A DNA stretch of 8,081 bases, taken from NCBI GenBank assembly GCA_027046415.1, contig JALTYW010000251.1, positions 1 to 8,081 of the forward strand, given 5' to 3'. Positions 1-6,806 of the stretch are shown in pieces. How positions within the stretch are numbered: the first letter of the stretch is position 1; every line of letters begins with the position of its first letter. Source of the DNA: Sulfurovum sp. GTDB taxonomy: Bacteria; Campylobacterota; Campylobacteria; Campylobacterales; Sulfurovaceae. The position numbers and the translations under genes are program-made. Below the pieces are notes generated by a model. The model worked only from the letters and a program-made list of their open reading frames with translations. It ran no database searches and was not told where the DNA came from.

Positions 1-7
1 GTATGTT

Positions 8-20
8 AGAGGTCACCTCT
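8..20. repeat. Small perfect inverted repeat upstream of the DUF190-fluC promoter
   Basis: AGAGGT-C-ACCTCT is a 6+1+6 inverted repeat centred on base 14, about 60 bases upstream of the predicted -10 box. It could be an operator half of some dimeric regulator or the tail of a terminator from a gene left of the window. It has no T-run and the stem is short, so either reading is weak. Confidence 0.25.
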
Positions 21-73
21 TTAGCAGAGTATACAAGAGAGACAAGCGTTCATAACTGTTTGGATTTTTGATG

Positions 74-79
74 TATAAT
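74..79 (+). promoter_or_regulatory. Predicted -10 box of the DUF190-fluC unit
   Basis: A perfect TATAAT lies 29 bases before the start codon of the DUF190 gene and is preceded by a T-rich stretch (GATTTTTGATG). That is the usual look of housekeeping promoters in Campylobacterota, where a T-rich element replaces a strict -35 box; no good TTGACA match lies at 16-18 bases. Transcription would start near 86, giving a leader of about 23 bases, too short for a fluoride riboswitch. Confidence 0.6.
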
Positions 80-108
80 GCCCATAGACAAACTGCAGAG
101 GAGATGCC

Positions 109-462
109 ATGCAACGCTACCTTGGAAAACGTAAAGAGCTGAAAATCTACATCAGCAATGAAGATACCTACGAGGGGAAACCGCTTTTTGAGGCACTCCT
201 CTCTCTTGCCAAAGAGATGGGACTTGCAGGAGCAACCGTCTTTAAAGGAGTTGCCGGACTTGGGGCGCACTCCGAGATACACAGCTTCAATGTCTGGGTA
301 CTCAAACAGAAGGTGCCGCTGCTTATTACCATTATCGAAAAAGAGGAGAAGATCGCCGATTTTCTCGAAGCGGCAAAAGAGATGATCAAAGAGGGGCTTG
401 TGACCACCCATGACATCGATGTCGTGCTCTACCACCATCCAAAGTTTGAAGGAGAAGCCTGA
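109..462 (+). CDS. DUF190 family protein (PII-like), partner of the fluoride channel
   Basis: This is a 117-residue cytosolic protein of the DUF190 family, small alpha/beta proteins with a PII-like ferredoxin fold. The recognisable pattern is an N-terminal strand (LKIYISNED), then a helix with LAKEMGLAGATVFKGVAGLGAHSEIHS (residues about 33-59), a strand (PLLITIIE) and a C-terminal helix-strand ending in HDIDVVLYHH. The length is normal for the family. The start is supported by a purine-rich ribosome site (AGAGGAGA, 97-104) at correct spacing. The stop TGA shares its A with the ATG of fluC, so the two genes are almost certainly translationally coupled. In many bacteria DUF190 genes sit beside or are fused to crcB, which suggests a regulatory role for the channel, but the biochemical function and any bound ligand are not known to me. 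Family assignment is confident; role is inferred from context. Confidence 0.9.
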   Translation: MQRYLGKRKELKIYISNEDTYEGKPLFEALLSLAKEMGLAGATVFKGVAGLGAHSEIHSFNVWVLKQKVPLLITIIEKEEKIADFLEAAKEMIKEGLVTTHDIDVVLYHHPKFEGEA

Positions 463-842
463 TGCAACCGTTGCTTTTGCTTGCCGTCGGTACAGGCGGA
501 TTTGTCGGAGCCATTTTGCGTTTTCTCATTAGCGGATGGGTACAGAAACTCTCACCTACCCTCTTTCCGGTAGGCACCCTGAGTGTCAACATACTGGGCA
601 GTTTCATCATCGGGTTTATGGCGCTCTATTTTGAATCGGTCGTCGCCCCACACCAGAAAGCACTGGTTATTACCGGCATGCTTGGGGCACTGACAACCTT
701 CTCTACCTTTTCACTTGAGACACTCACCATGCTTCAGGGCGGGCTCTGGGGACGTGTCACTATGAACATCACCCTCAATGTCATACTCTGCATCACAGCG
801 ACCATGCTGGGCATGATGCTCTTTAAACGCCTCTATGGATAG
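462..842 (+). CDS. crcB: Fluoride ion channel CrcB/FluC
   Basis: This 126-residue inner-membrane protein exports fluoride passively as a dual-topology dimer and protects enzymes such as enolase and pyrophosphatase. Family signatures are all present: GTGGFVGAILRF (10-21) in helix 1, FPVGTLSVNILGSFIIG (35-51) with the polar Asn43 in helix 2, and GMLGALTTFSTFSLE (72-86) in helix 3, whose Phe80 and Phe83 match the phenylalanines that line the fluoride path, next to the TTFST segment of the central sodium site. A fourth helix covers about 99-121. Length is typical. A strong ribosome site (AAGGAG, 449-454) lies seven bases before the ATG, inside the end of the DUF190 gene. There is no second crcB copy in the window, so a homodimer is expected. 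The gene ends three bases from the oppositely oriented DUF4010 gene. Confidence 0.95.
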   Translation: MQPLLLLAVGTGGFVGAILRFLISGWVQKLSPTLFPVGTLSVNILGSFIIGFMALYFESVVAPHQKALVITGMLGALTTFSTFSLETLTMLQGGLWGRVTMNITLNVILCITATMLGMMLFKRLYG

Positions 843-868
843 GGCTTAAAAGAGTGCCCATCCAATAG
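833..868. terminator. Hairpin covering both convergent stop codons (possible bidirectional terminator)
   Basis: CTA-TGGAT-a-GGGC (833-845) pairs with GCCC-ATCCA-a-TAG (856-868), giving a 12-pair stem with one single-base bulge on each arm and a ten-base loop. Both the TAG of fluC (840-842) and the TAA of the DUF4010 gene (846-848 on the opposite strand) fall within the structure. The run after it on the plus strand is only modestly T-rich (TTATAATT) and there is none on the minus side, so efficient intrinsic termination is uncertain. Position between converging genes makes the role plausible. Confidence 0.45.
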
Positions 869-2093
869 TTATAATTCCCAATATACCTATCCAAAGCGCT
901 GAATGCCTTCCCCCTTTCCATCCCCCAAACCATACCGCATAAAGTGCTTTAAGCAGGTTGTTGCTGCCTGCGGCGATCATGATAGCAGAGACAATTTCAT
1001 GCTCCATTACACCGTATTTCCCTGTCAAAAGCGAGAGGATGAACGGATCGATATCGGTAAAGCCCACAGCAAATGAAAGTGCCCTCAAACCACCCTCACC
1101 ATAGTGAGAGATGACAAAGTGTGTCAAGACCATCATCAACACAAACAGTGCCGCAAAGAGAAATGCCGTACCCAGCTCCAGCGGGTTTTTGTCCACAAAG
1201 TCAGCATGTTTGGCATCCTGTTTTCTCCATAGCATATAGACTGAAGCGATGCCCATACCTGCTGCCGCCATGATGCCAAACGGCAGCAGCAGTGTCTTGG
1301 CAACACTGAAGTTGAAAACAGCTGCAACCACCAGCAGCCGCAAATACATCATTGCCGTTGCCGCAATGATCGCCGCATCAATAACGGGGTTGCTTCCCCC
1401 TGCTTTGGCTTTTCGTGCCAGAACAACGGTTGTTGCAGTTGAAGAGTACGTACCGCCGAAAATACCGGTCAGGAAGTATCCCTTAGAGGGGAAAAGATAT
1501 TTCTGTACCAGATATCCGCCGTAACTGATACCCGAAATGACCACAACCGCGAGCCATATTTTAAACGGGGATATGGGAAGGTAGGGAATGGTATTGGTAT
1601 CGGGCAGCAGTGGCAAAATGACCGCAGAGAGCAGCACCATCTTCCCCAGAGTCTCGAACTCATGCATATTGATATCACTGCTGAAACGCTGCAGTGAACG
1701 CTTGGCATTGAGAAGAAAAATAACCAGCACAAAAAGCAGTGACGGCATCCAGAGTGCAAAACGCTCACTCAACGGGCCAAAGGCATAGACAGCAAGCATT
1801 ACCGCATAGGGGAGTATGCTTGATCTGCCCTCTTCTACCTTATGCCTGTAAAAAATAATAAAAAGTACCGACAACAAAATGAGCACCACAATATAGAGAC
1901 TGAGATACTCTGGTTCTATACGATAGAAAATGTACCCTAAAATCCCTATAAAGGTATAGGTACGCGCCGTACCGAAAAAGAGGTTGCTGTCCTTGGGATG
2001 ATACACCTGCCGATAGGTCTTCATCTCCAGCCCGACCAGAAAACTAAAGACCACTGTAACGGTCAGATGAATCAGATCGGTACTCAAATACAT
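846..2093 (-). CDS. MgtC/SapB plus DUF4010 membrane protein
   Basis: This 415-residue, highly hydrophobic protein is predicted to have about a dozen membrane helices. The N-terminal part has the MgtC-like signature VVFSFLVGLEMKTYR (14-28) and a following GTARTYTFIGILGYI (41-55), comparable to the GLRTFALIG motif of MgtC/SapB proteins. The C-terminal half is DUF4010: LLSAVILPLLPD (154-165), the diagnostic GGTYSSTATTVVLARKAK (213-230), and an AAGSNNLLKALYA segment near 375-387. Full length for this architecture. It lies 11 bases downstream of the P-type ATPase on the same strand, so it is probably cotranscribed; its ribosome site (GGGG-containing) is weak, which also suggests coupling to the ATPase. 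MgtC-type domains are associated with Mg2+ or low-phosphate adaptation and ATP synthase modulation, but DUF4010 proteins have no settled substrate. Transport or regulation of ion homeostasis alongside the pump is an inference. Confidence 0.85.
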   Translation of the reverse strand: MYLSTDLIHLTVTVVFSFLVGLEMKTYRQVYHPKDSNLFFGTARTYTFIGILGYIFYRIEPEYLSLYIVVLILLSVLFIIFYRHKVEEGRSSILPYAVMLAVYAFGPLSERFALWMPSLLFVLVIFLLNAKRSLQRFSSDINMHEFETLGKMVLLSAVILPLLPDTNTIPYLPISPFKIWLAVVVISGISYGGYLVQKYLFPSKGYFLTGIFGGTYSSTATTVVLARKAKAGGSNPVIDAAIIAATAMMYLRLLVVAAVFNFSVAKTLLLPFGIMAAAGMGIASVYMLWRKQDAKHADFVDKNPLELGTAFLFAALFVLMMVLTHFVISHYGEGGLRALSFAVGFTDIDPFILSLLTGKYGVMEHEIVSAIMIAAGSNNLLKALYAVWFGGWKGGRHSALWIGILGIITIGWALF

Positions 2094-2104
2094 ATTGACC
2101 CCAT

Positions 2105-4696
2105 CTAAATGATATCCTCTTTGTACCGTTTACGGGAATAGCGGATCACCCCTATTTTGACCATATCATTGAAGACAAACCAGCTTAGCGCATAGATCCA
2201 TAGGAATATTGCCATACCCCATCCTATCGGCTGCATGAGACCAAATCCATACACACCGATCACCGTTCCGGCAACTGCTGTAAACTGCGAAACCCAGAAG
2301 AGTTTCGCCGATGGCCAAGGACGATTGAAGAACCATGTATCAATACGGGTATTGAAGATTGTATTGTGCCCAGCAACAATCAATTTGACAAAAAACATCG
2401 ACTGCACATACGCCAGAGGCAGTTTCATCACAGACATCGCTACCCAAAAAAGCGTAAAGGAGGAGAGTACCCCCGCGATCCCAAGCCATGATGAGAGTAT
2501 CAGCATCTCTTTCATGTCCCACCGTACAGGCTGCTGGTGCATCTTGGTATTGTCCGTAGCGATCATCAGAATTGGAAGATCGTTCAGCAGCGCCAGCAAG
2601 ATGATCATGATCGCAGTGATCGGATAGAAATTAAAGAGCGTGATCGCAAGGCTCATGAAGATGATAATACGGATCGTCTCGGCAATACGGTAGATCGTAT
2701 AACTCTTCATCCGTTCAAAAGTGATACGCGCTTCCCTGATCGCATCGATGATCACAGAAAGCCCCGGTGCCATCAGGACAATATCTGCCGCTGCTCTTGC
2801 CGCATCGGTCGCGCCGCTGACGGCAATCCCGCAGTCTGCTTTTTTCAAAGCAGGCGCATCATTGACACCGTCACCTGTCATTCCGACAATATGATTGGCT
2901 TTTTGAAGCTGGTCGACAATAAAGTATTTATCTTCGGGGAATACCTGTGCAAACCCATCTGCTTTCTCTATCAGTGCCACAATCTCCGATTCATGTTTTT
3001 TAACGGTACCGCTTGGCAGAGGTGAATGGGTAAGCTCATCTTTTACCTCCTCCACAATTGCTTTCGTAACAGACGCGATCCGCTCTTTTGGCATATCCGG
3101 ATGCAGTACTTTGGCAAATGCTTTTGCAAGCACTTCTGAGAGCCTGACATATTCTGCCATCCCTTCGCCCTTGAGCTCACGGATGTCTTCAATGTGCTCT
3201 CCGACATTCAACAACACTGCAATGAATTTGGCAACTGCAATGTTGTCACCTGTGACAATCTTGACTGTCACACCGTACTTCTTTGCACTTTCGATCGCCT
3301 CTTTGGAGTCCTCACGAGGCGGATCGTAAAGCGGGATAAGACCGACAAAAGTATAACTCTCATCTTCGCATTTTCTGTAGGCAACCCCCAGTGTTCTGAA
3401 ACCCTTCTGTGCAAAGGTATACACCTGTGCCTGGATATCATGTTTCTGCACTTCATCGATGCTGCTCAACGCGATAATAACCTGCGGTGCACCTTTGGTA
3501 ACGACCAGATCACACCCCTCTTTCTCCACCACAGCTTCAGTACGTTTGCGGACAGGGTCAAACGGCATAAATTTTTTCAGACGGTAGCCGGAAAGTTTCG
3601 CATAGTCTCCATGATGCTTCAGATACTCAAAGACCGGTGCTTCTATAGGGTCATGATTCTCCTCTTTACTTGCAAGTGCCGCATAGAAGAAGAGATCATC
3701 TGCTTTAAAACCGGGAGCAAGGAAAGGTTCTGCAAGCGTCATTGCGTTTTGTGTGAGCGTACCGGTTTTGTCCGAACAGAGTATATCCATCCCCGCCAGC
3801 TCTTCTATGGAAGCAAGACGGGTTACAATCGCCTCTTTGGATGCCAGCTTTCTCGCCCCGACTGCCATTGTAACCGTCAACACTGCAGGCATGGCGACAG
3901 GAATAGCGGAAATGGTAAGCACCAGAGAGAAGATCAGCAGTTCTGAGAACGACTCATCTCTGCTGATGCCCACATAGAGGATAATCGCAATCATCACAAC
4001 CGTAAGAGCAATAAGAAAGTTTCCTACATTGAGTACCATTTTCTGAAAGTGGCTCTTCTCTTCACGCTGCGCTTTGGCAACAAGTCCTACCGTTTTTCCA
4101 AAATAGGTATATGCTCCTGTCGCTGTCACTACAGCCTGCATCTCTCCCTGTTTAATGATGGCATTGGCATAGAGATCGTCACCGATCTTTTTATGTACAG
4201 GCAGCGACTCTCCCGTCAATGCTGACTGATCGACAAGCAGAAACTCACCGCCGCTGAGCAGTTTGACATCAGCAGGGACAATGTCGCCTATCTTGACTTT
4301 CACAATGTCATCGGGAACGAGTGCTTTCGCATCGATCTCCTGCCACTCCCCGTCACGCAGTACCAAGGCTTTGCGCGCCAGTTTCTTTTTAAGCACCGCA
4401 ATGGCATTGAGCGCTTTAGACTCCTGATAGAAATCAACAAACGCATTGACAAAAAGAAGGATGGTAATAATGGTAAAGTCTTCCCAGCGCTGCACCATGG
4501 CAGAGAGTACGGCAGCGACTTCTATCATCCATGGGATGGGACCCCAGAAACGTTTAAAAAGACGCTGCAGCCATGTGGATTCTTTGGCTTCGATCGCATT
4601 GGGACCATACTTTTCAAGACGCTTTTTCGCCTCCTCGCTACTCAGCCCCTTTGTCATATCTGTCTGCGTATGTTGTCGATTCTGCTCTGTTACCAT
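2105..4696 (-). CDS. P3A-type plasma-membrane H+-ATPase (P-type ATPase)
   Basis: This 863-residue cation pump resembles plant and fungal proton ATPases. An N-terminal cation-ATPase domain (SSEEAKKRLEKYGPN) comes first. The actuator domain carries TGES (161-164), M4 carries PVAMP (266-270), and Asp309 in DKTGTLT is the phosphorylated residue. The nucleotide site has KGAP (401-404), and the hinge has MTGDGVNDAPALKKAD (606-621). Residues tied to proton transport in plant pumps have counterparts: Asn84 in M2, Arg676 in M5 (ETIRIII) and Asp706 in M6 (ALLNDLP). The plant C-terminal autoinhibitory domain is absent; the protein ends soon after M10. The chosen ATG at 4694-4696 has AAAAGGA at good spacing. 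A GTG eight codons upstream (4718-4720) is also in frame but has no comparable site. Between GDN (483-485) and IEKADGFAQVFPE (576-588) the loop is about 50 residues longer than in plant pumps. Proton specificity is inferred, not shown. Confidence 0.92.
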   Translation of the reverse strand: MVTEQNRQHTQTDMTKGLSSEEAKKRLEKYGPNAIEAKESTWLQRLFKRFWGPIPWMIEVAAVLSAMVQRWEDFTIITILLFVNAFVDFYQESKALNAIAVLKKKLARKALVLRDGEWQEIDAKALVPDDIVKVKIGDIVPADVKLLSGGEFLLVDQSALTGESLPVHKKIGDDLYANAIIKQGEMQAVVTATGAYTYFGKTVGLVAKAQREEKSHFQKMVLNVGNFLIALTVVMIAIILYVGISRDESFSELLIFSLVLTISAIPVAMPAVLTVTMAVGARKLASKEAIVTRLASIEELAGMDILCSDKTGTLTQNAMTLAEPFLAPGFKADDLFFYAALASKEENHDPIEAPVFEYLKHHGDYAKLSGYRLKKFMPFDPVRKRTEAVVEKEGCDLVVTKGAPQVIIALSSIDEVQKHDIQAQVYTFAQKGFRTLGVAYRKCEDESYTFVGLIPLYDPPREDSKEAIESAKKYGVTVKIVTGDNIAVAKFIAVLLNVGEHIEDIRELKGEGMAEYVRLSEVLAKAFAKVLHPDMPKERIASVTKAIVEEVKDELTHSPLPSGTVKKHESEIVALIEKADGFAQVFPEDKYFIVDQLQKANHIVGMTGDGVNDAPALKKADCGIAVSGATDAARAAADIVLMAPGLSVIIDAIREARITFERMKSYTIYRIAETIRIIIFMSLAITLFNFYPITAIMIILLALLNDLPILMIATDNTKMHQQPVRWDMKEMLILSSWLGIAGVLSSFTLFWVAMSVMKLPLAYVQSMFFVKLIVAGHNTIFNTRIDTWFFNRPWPSAKLFWVSQFTAVAGTVIGVYGFGLMQPIGWGMAIFLWIYALSWFVFNDMVKIGVIRYSRKRYKEDII

Positions 4697-4728
4697 CGTA
4701 TCATTCCTTTTGAGCGTCACATATACAT

Positions 4729-4734
4729 ATTATA
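4729..4734 (-). promoter_or_regulatory. Predicted -10 box of the ATPase-DUF4010 operon
   Basis: Read on the minus strand this is TATAAT in the context GATGTATAATA, 32 bases before the chosen ATG of the ATPase, so transcription would begin near 4722 with a leader of about 26 bases carrying the AAAAGGA ribosome site. No convincing -35 hexamer lies at 16-18 bases. The ten bases GATGTATAAT are identical to the core of the DUF190-fluC promoter. Confidence 0.55.
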
Positions 4735-4846
4735 CATCCGAATCTCGTCTTAAATGTTAATACAGATCAAAATCAGAAAAAGAAATGTGGAGAGAGTGCA
4801 GGGATCCAGAGCAGACCCGCACATCGTTAAGAAGCGTGAAGTGCGT

Positions 4847-6067
4847 CTAATTGCCGGATGCAGCAGTTTTGGGAAGCACTATTGTAAAGCATGCCCCCTC
4901 TGTTGTATTGCGTACATCTATTTTACCTTCCATATTTTGTTCTATCACATTTTTTGCAATATTCAAGCCCAATCCGGAACCATTCTCTTTGGTTGTTACA
5001 TACAGGTCAAATATCTTATCAATCACCTCTTCTGATATACCTCCGGCATTGTCCTCTACCCTGATAAGAGGACTGCCATTCTCTTCGGAAATGTCGATCA
5101 CTATACGCATATGATCATGCGGATGCTGCATAAAGGCATCCCTTGCATTTTTCAGCAATGTCAAGATCACCTGATTGAATTCATTCGGATATCCATAGGC
5201 AGAGATATTCTTACTGCCACGCAGTTCCAGAGAGATGTCCTGATGGCTGTATTCATAGTCTATCAATCCAAGTATACTCTGAATACTCTCATAGATATTA
5301 AAGAGTATCTTCTCTTTGGAGGGATTGAAGAAGCTCTGAAAATCTTTTACCGTCTGATCCATATAGCGTACCTGCTTGAGGACATCATCGAGTTTCTTCT
5401 CTATCATCTCATTGGAGAGGGTACGCTTTTTCAGATCAAGCTTCAGCACATTGACAATAAGACTGATCACATTGAGAGGCTGCTTCCACTGGTGGGTGAT
5501 GATCCCGATCATCTCACCCATCTGTGCATGGCGTGACTGAAGTTCCACCATCTTCTGCTTTTCCATGTTTTTCCGGATCTCTTCATCCACCATCTCCTGC
5601 ATCTGCCCATTAAAACGTTTCAGCTGTGCATTCTTTTGGGAGATATCATCCAGAAGAAGCGTTTTTTCGTTACGCTCCTGTATCAGTTTCTGCTGCGTCA
5701 ACGCCATATCGGTGACATTTTCAAAGAGCACCACAAGACTCTCAAAGAGTCTTCCTTCCTTGTCTACAGAAGGTTTTCGACGTCCAGGGTGTACATGAAT
5801 ATGCAGGTACTTTCCCTGAAACTTTTCTATATAGGGAATAGTAAAAGCCTGACGCTCCCCTTTCAAAATCCCTTCAAGTACCGTTTCAAGCCCATAGAGT
5901 TCAGGTACAATCTCATACAGATTGATATTGTCACACTCCTTGGCATTCTTGCTGCAGATTTCAAATACTTTGTCTGAAAACTCTATCACCTTATAGGCTT
6001 CATCGACAACAATATACTCATAGACATGGTTGGCATAGATGGCATTGAGGATCTCTTGAATATGCAT
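4847..6067 (-). CDS. Soluble PAS-domain sensor histidine kinase
   Basis: This 406-residue kinase has no membrane helix or signal peptide, so it should sense a cytosolic cue. A PAS-like domain spans about residues 8-118 (YEYIVVDEAYKVIEFSDKVFEIC at its start, FESLVVLFENVTDMALTQQKL at its end). A coiled-coil linker covers about 118-185. The H-box is GIITHQWKQPLN, with His192 as the phosphoacceptor. The ATP-binding domain shows the N-box LLKNARDAF (Asn307), G1 DNAGGI (339-344) and G2 GSGLGL (363-368). All catalytic motifs look intact. Two cysteines (38, 45) and a HIHVH stretch (89-93) lie in the sensory domain, but nothing identifies a ligand. Its start lies four bases after the GTPase stop, with an AAAGG ribosome site overlapping that stop, so the two are cotranscribed. 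There is no receiver domain or response regulator in the window; the partner must be elsewhere. Confidence 0.93.
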   Translation of the reverse strand: MHIQEILNAIYANHVYEYIVVDEAYKVIEFSDKVFEICSKNAKECDNINLYEIVPELYGLETVLEGILKGERQAFTIPYIEKFQGKYLHIHVHPGRRKPSVDKEGRLFESLVVLFENVTDMALTQQKLIQERNEKTLLLDDISQKNAQLKRFNGQMQEMVDEEIRKNMEKQKMVELQSRHAQMGEMIGIITHQWKQPLNVISLIVNVLKLDLKKRTLSNEMIEKKLDDVLKQVRYMDQTVKDFQSFFNPSKEKILFNIYESIQSILGLIDYEYSHQDISLELRGSKNISAYGYPNEFNQVILTLLKNARDAFMQHPHDHMRIVIDISEENGSPLIRVEDNAGGISEEVIDKIFDLYVTTKENGSGLGLNIAKNVIEQNMEGKIDVRNTTEGACFTIVLPKTAASGN

Positions 6068-6071
6068 GGAA

Positions 6072-6581
6072 TTACCTTTGTGAAAGCATCATTCTTGCGA
6101 TAGTGTCAAATACCATTTCAACCCCTTCGCCACTTTTTGCTGACGTCAGATAGATCTGTCCGGACATTTCTGCATAACGCTCACATGTTTGAGCATATAC
6201 CTTCTGTCGATCTGACTCTGACAGTTTGTCGCTTTTATTCAAAACGAAAACGATCGGTGCCAGAGGAGCATGTTTGTGGACTATACCAACGTATGTATCA
6301 AGGTTTTCTATGGTCTCTTCCCTGGTAATATCTGCCACCAAAATCGCACCATGTGCACCAAGGATGTAGGTTGTATTGACAGGTTTGGAAGGAGTACCAC
6401 CCTCGATATCCCAGATGAGTCCCTGCAGTGTAGTATCTTCAAGTAGAATCTCTTTACGGGAGATTTTGACGCCGATGGTGCTCAAGTAGGCATCGCTGAA
6501 CTGGTTGTCAACAAACCGGCGGATAAGGCTGGTCTTTCCTGTCGAGAAATCTCCGACCAGAATAATCTTTTTTGAAATCAT
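6072..6581 (-). CDS. Ras/Rab-like small GTPase
   Basis: This 169-residue single-domain GTPase is closer in look to eukaryotic Rab proteins than to Era or Obg types. G1 is GDFSTGKTS (10-18), with Lys16 and Thr17 for phosphate and Mg2+. Switch I has YLSTIGVKI (32-40) with Thr35, G3 is WDIEGG (57-62), G4 is NKSD (115-118) and G5 is TSAK (146-149). Nucleotide binding should therefore be normal. Two positions are unusual: the residue equivalent to Ras Gly12 is Phe12, and the residue equivalent to catalytic Gln61 is Gly62, so intrinsic hydrolysis may be slow or rely on a partner. There is no C-terminal cysteine for lipidation and no extra domain. It is the first gene of a two-gene operon with the histidine kinase. 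The start ATG (6579-6581) has a GGGG-containing ribosome site. The family is sure; the role, perhaps polarity or kinase control, is inference. Confidence 0.9.
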   Translation of the reverse strand: MISKKIILVGDFSTGKTSLIRRFVDNQFSDAYLSTIGVKISRKEILLEDTTLQGLIWDIEGGTPSKPVNTTYILGAHGAILVADITREETIENLDTYVGIVHKHAPLAPIVFVLNKSDKLSESDRQKVYAQTCERYAEMSGQIYLTSAKSGEGVEMVFDTIARMMLSQR

Positions 6582-6692
6582 ATACTATTTACCCCTGCAT
6601 CAGTGTCTACTATCATCCCTGCCCCTATTCGCTTTTCCAAAAACTGCTACAGAATTTAGTTTTGTAATATATTATCTAAACAATATCATTCA

Positions 6693-6701
6693 ATTATATC
6701 A
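6693..6701 (-). promoter_or_regulatory. Predicted extended -10 promoter of the GTPase-kinase operon
   Basis: On the minus strand the sequence reads TGATATAAT, a perfect -10 box with the TGn extension. Transcription would start near 6686, leaving an AT-rich leader of about 105 bases before the GTPase ATG. No clear -35 box is visible. Other TATAAT-like strings occur in this AT-rich gap, so the assignment is tentative. Confidence 0.4.
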
Positions 6702-6768
6702 TTTTTCCTATAATCTGACAGGTAATATAAAAAGGACTCTTTGCCAGTATTTCCAAATTATTTTTAGC

Positions 6769-6774
6769 TATAAT
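6769..6774 (+). promoter_or_regulatory. Predicted -10 box of the right-end membrane protein gene
   Basis: TATAAT preceded by TTTTTAGC lies 32 bases upstream of the ATG at 6807, giving a predicted start near 6781 and a leader of about 26 bases. A second plus-strand TATAAT with a T-rich lead (6709-6714) could be an additional upstream promoter. The 225-base gap from 6582 to 6806 is very AT-rich and appears to hold only these divergent promoters; I see no small gene or RNA in it. Confidence 0.5.
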
Positions 6775-6806
6775 AATTACCGATACTACAAGATGGAGAA
6801 AACCGA

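Noticed and set aside
80..125. Possible fluoride riboswitch before the DUF190-fluC unit
   Set aside because: The GGAGATG string overlaps the ribosome site and start codon, the remaining conserved blocks of the crcB motif are missing, and the leader is too short.
13..438. A 141-codon minus-strand frame over the DUF190 gene
   Set aside because: The plus-strand DUF190 frame has clear family similarity, a ribosome site and coupling to fluC; the opposite frame is a shadow.
3194..3946. A 250-codon open frame on the plus strand
   Set aside because: It is antisense to the highly conserved nucleotide-binding and phosphorylation regions of the P-type ATPase, and its Cys/His/Arg-rich translation looks like a mirror of that gene.
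4697..4720. GTG start eight codons upstream for the P-type ATPase
   Set aside because: The ATG at 4694-4696 has an AAAAGGA ribosome site at good spacing, and the GTG would sit almost on the predicted transcription start.
4800..4846. Terminator after the histidine kinase
   Set aside because: Only a five-pair stem (CGCAC with GTGCG) around an 18-base loop is visible on the minus strand, with no adjacent T-run.
4754..5035. A 93-codon plus-strand frame at the end of the kinase gene
   Set aside because: It is antisense to the ATP-binding domain of the kinase, and its translation has no family features.
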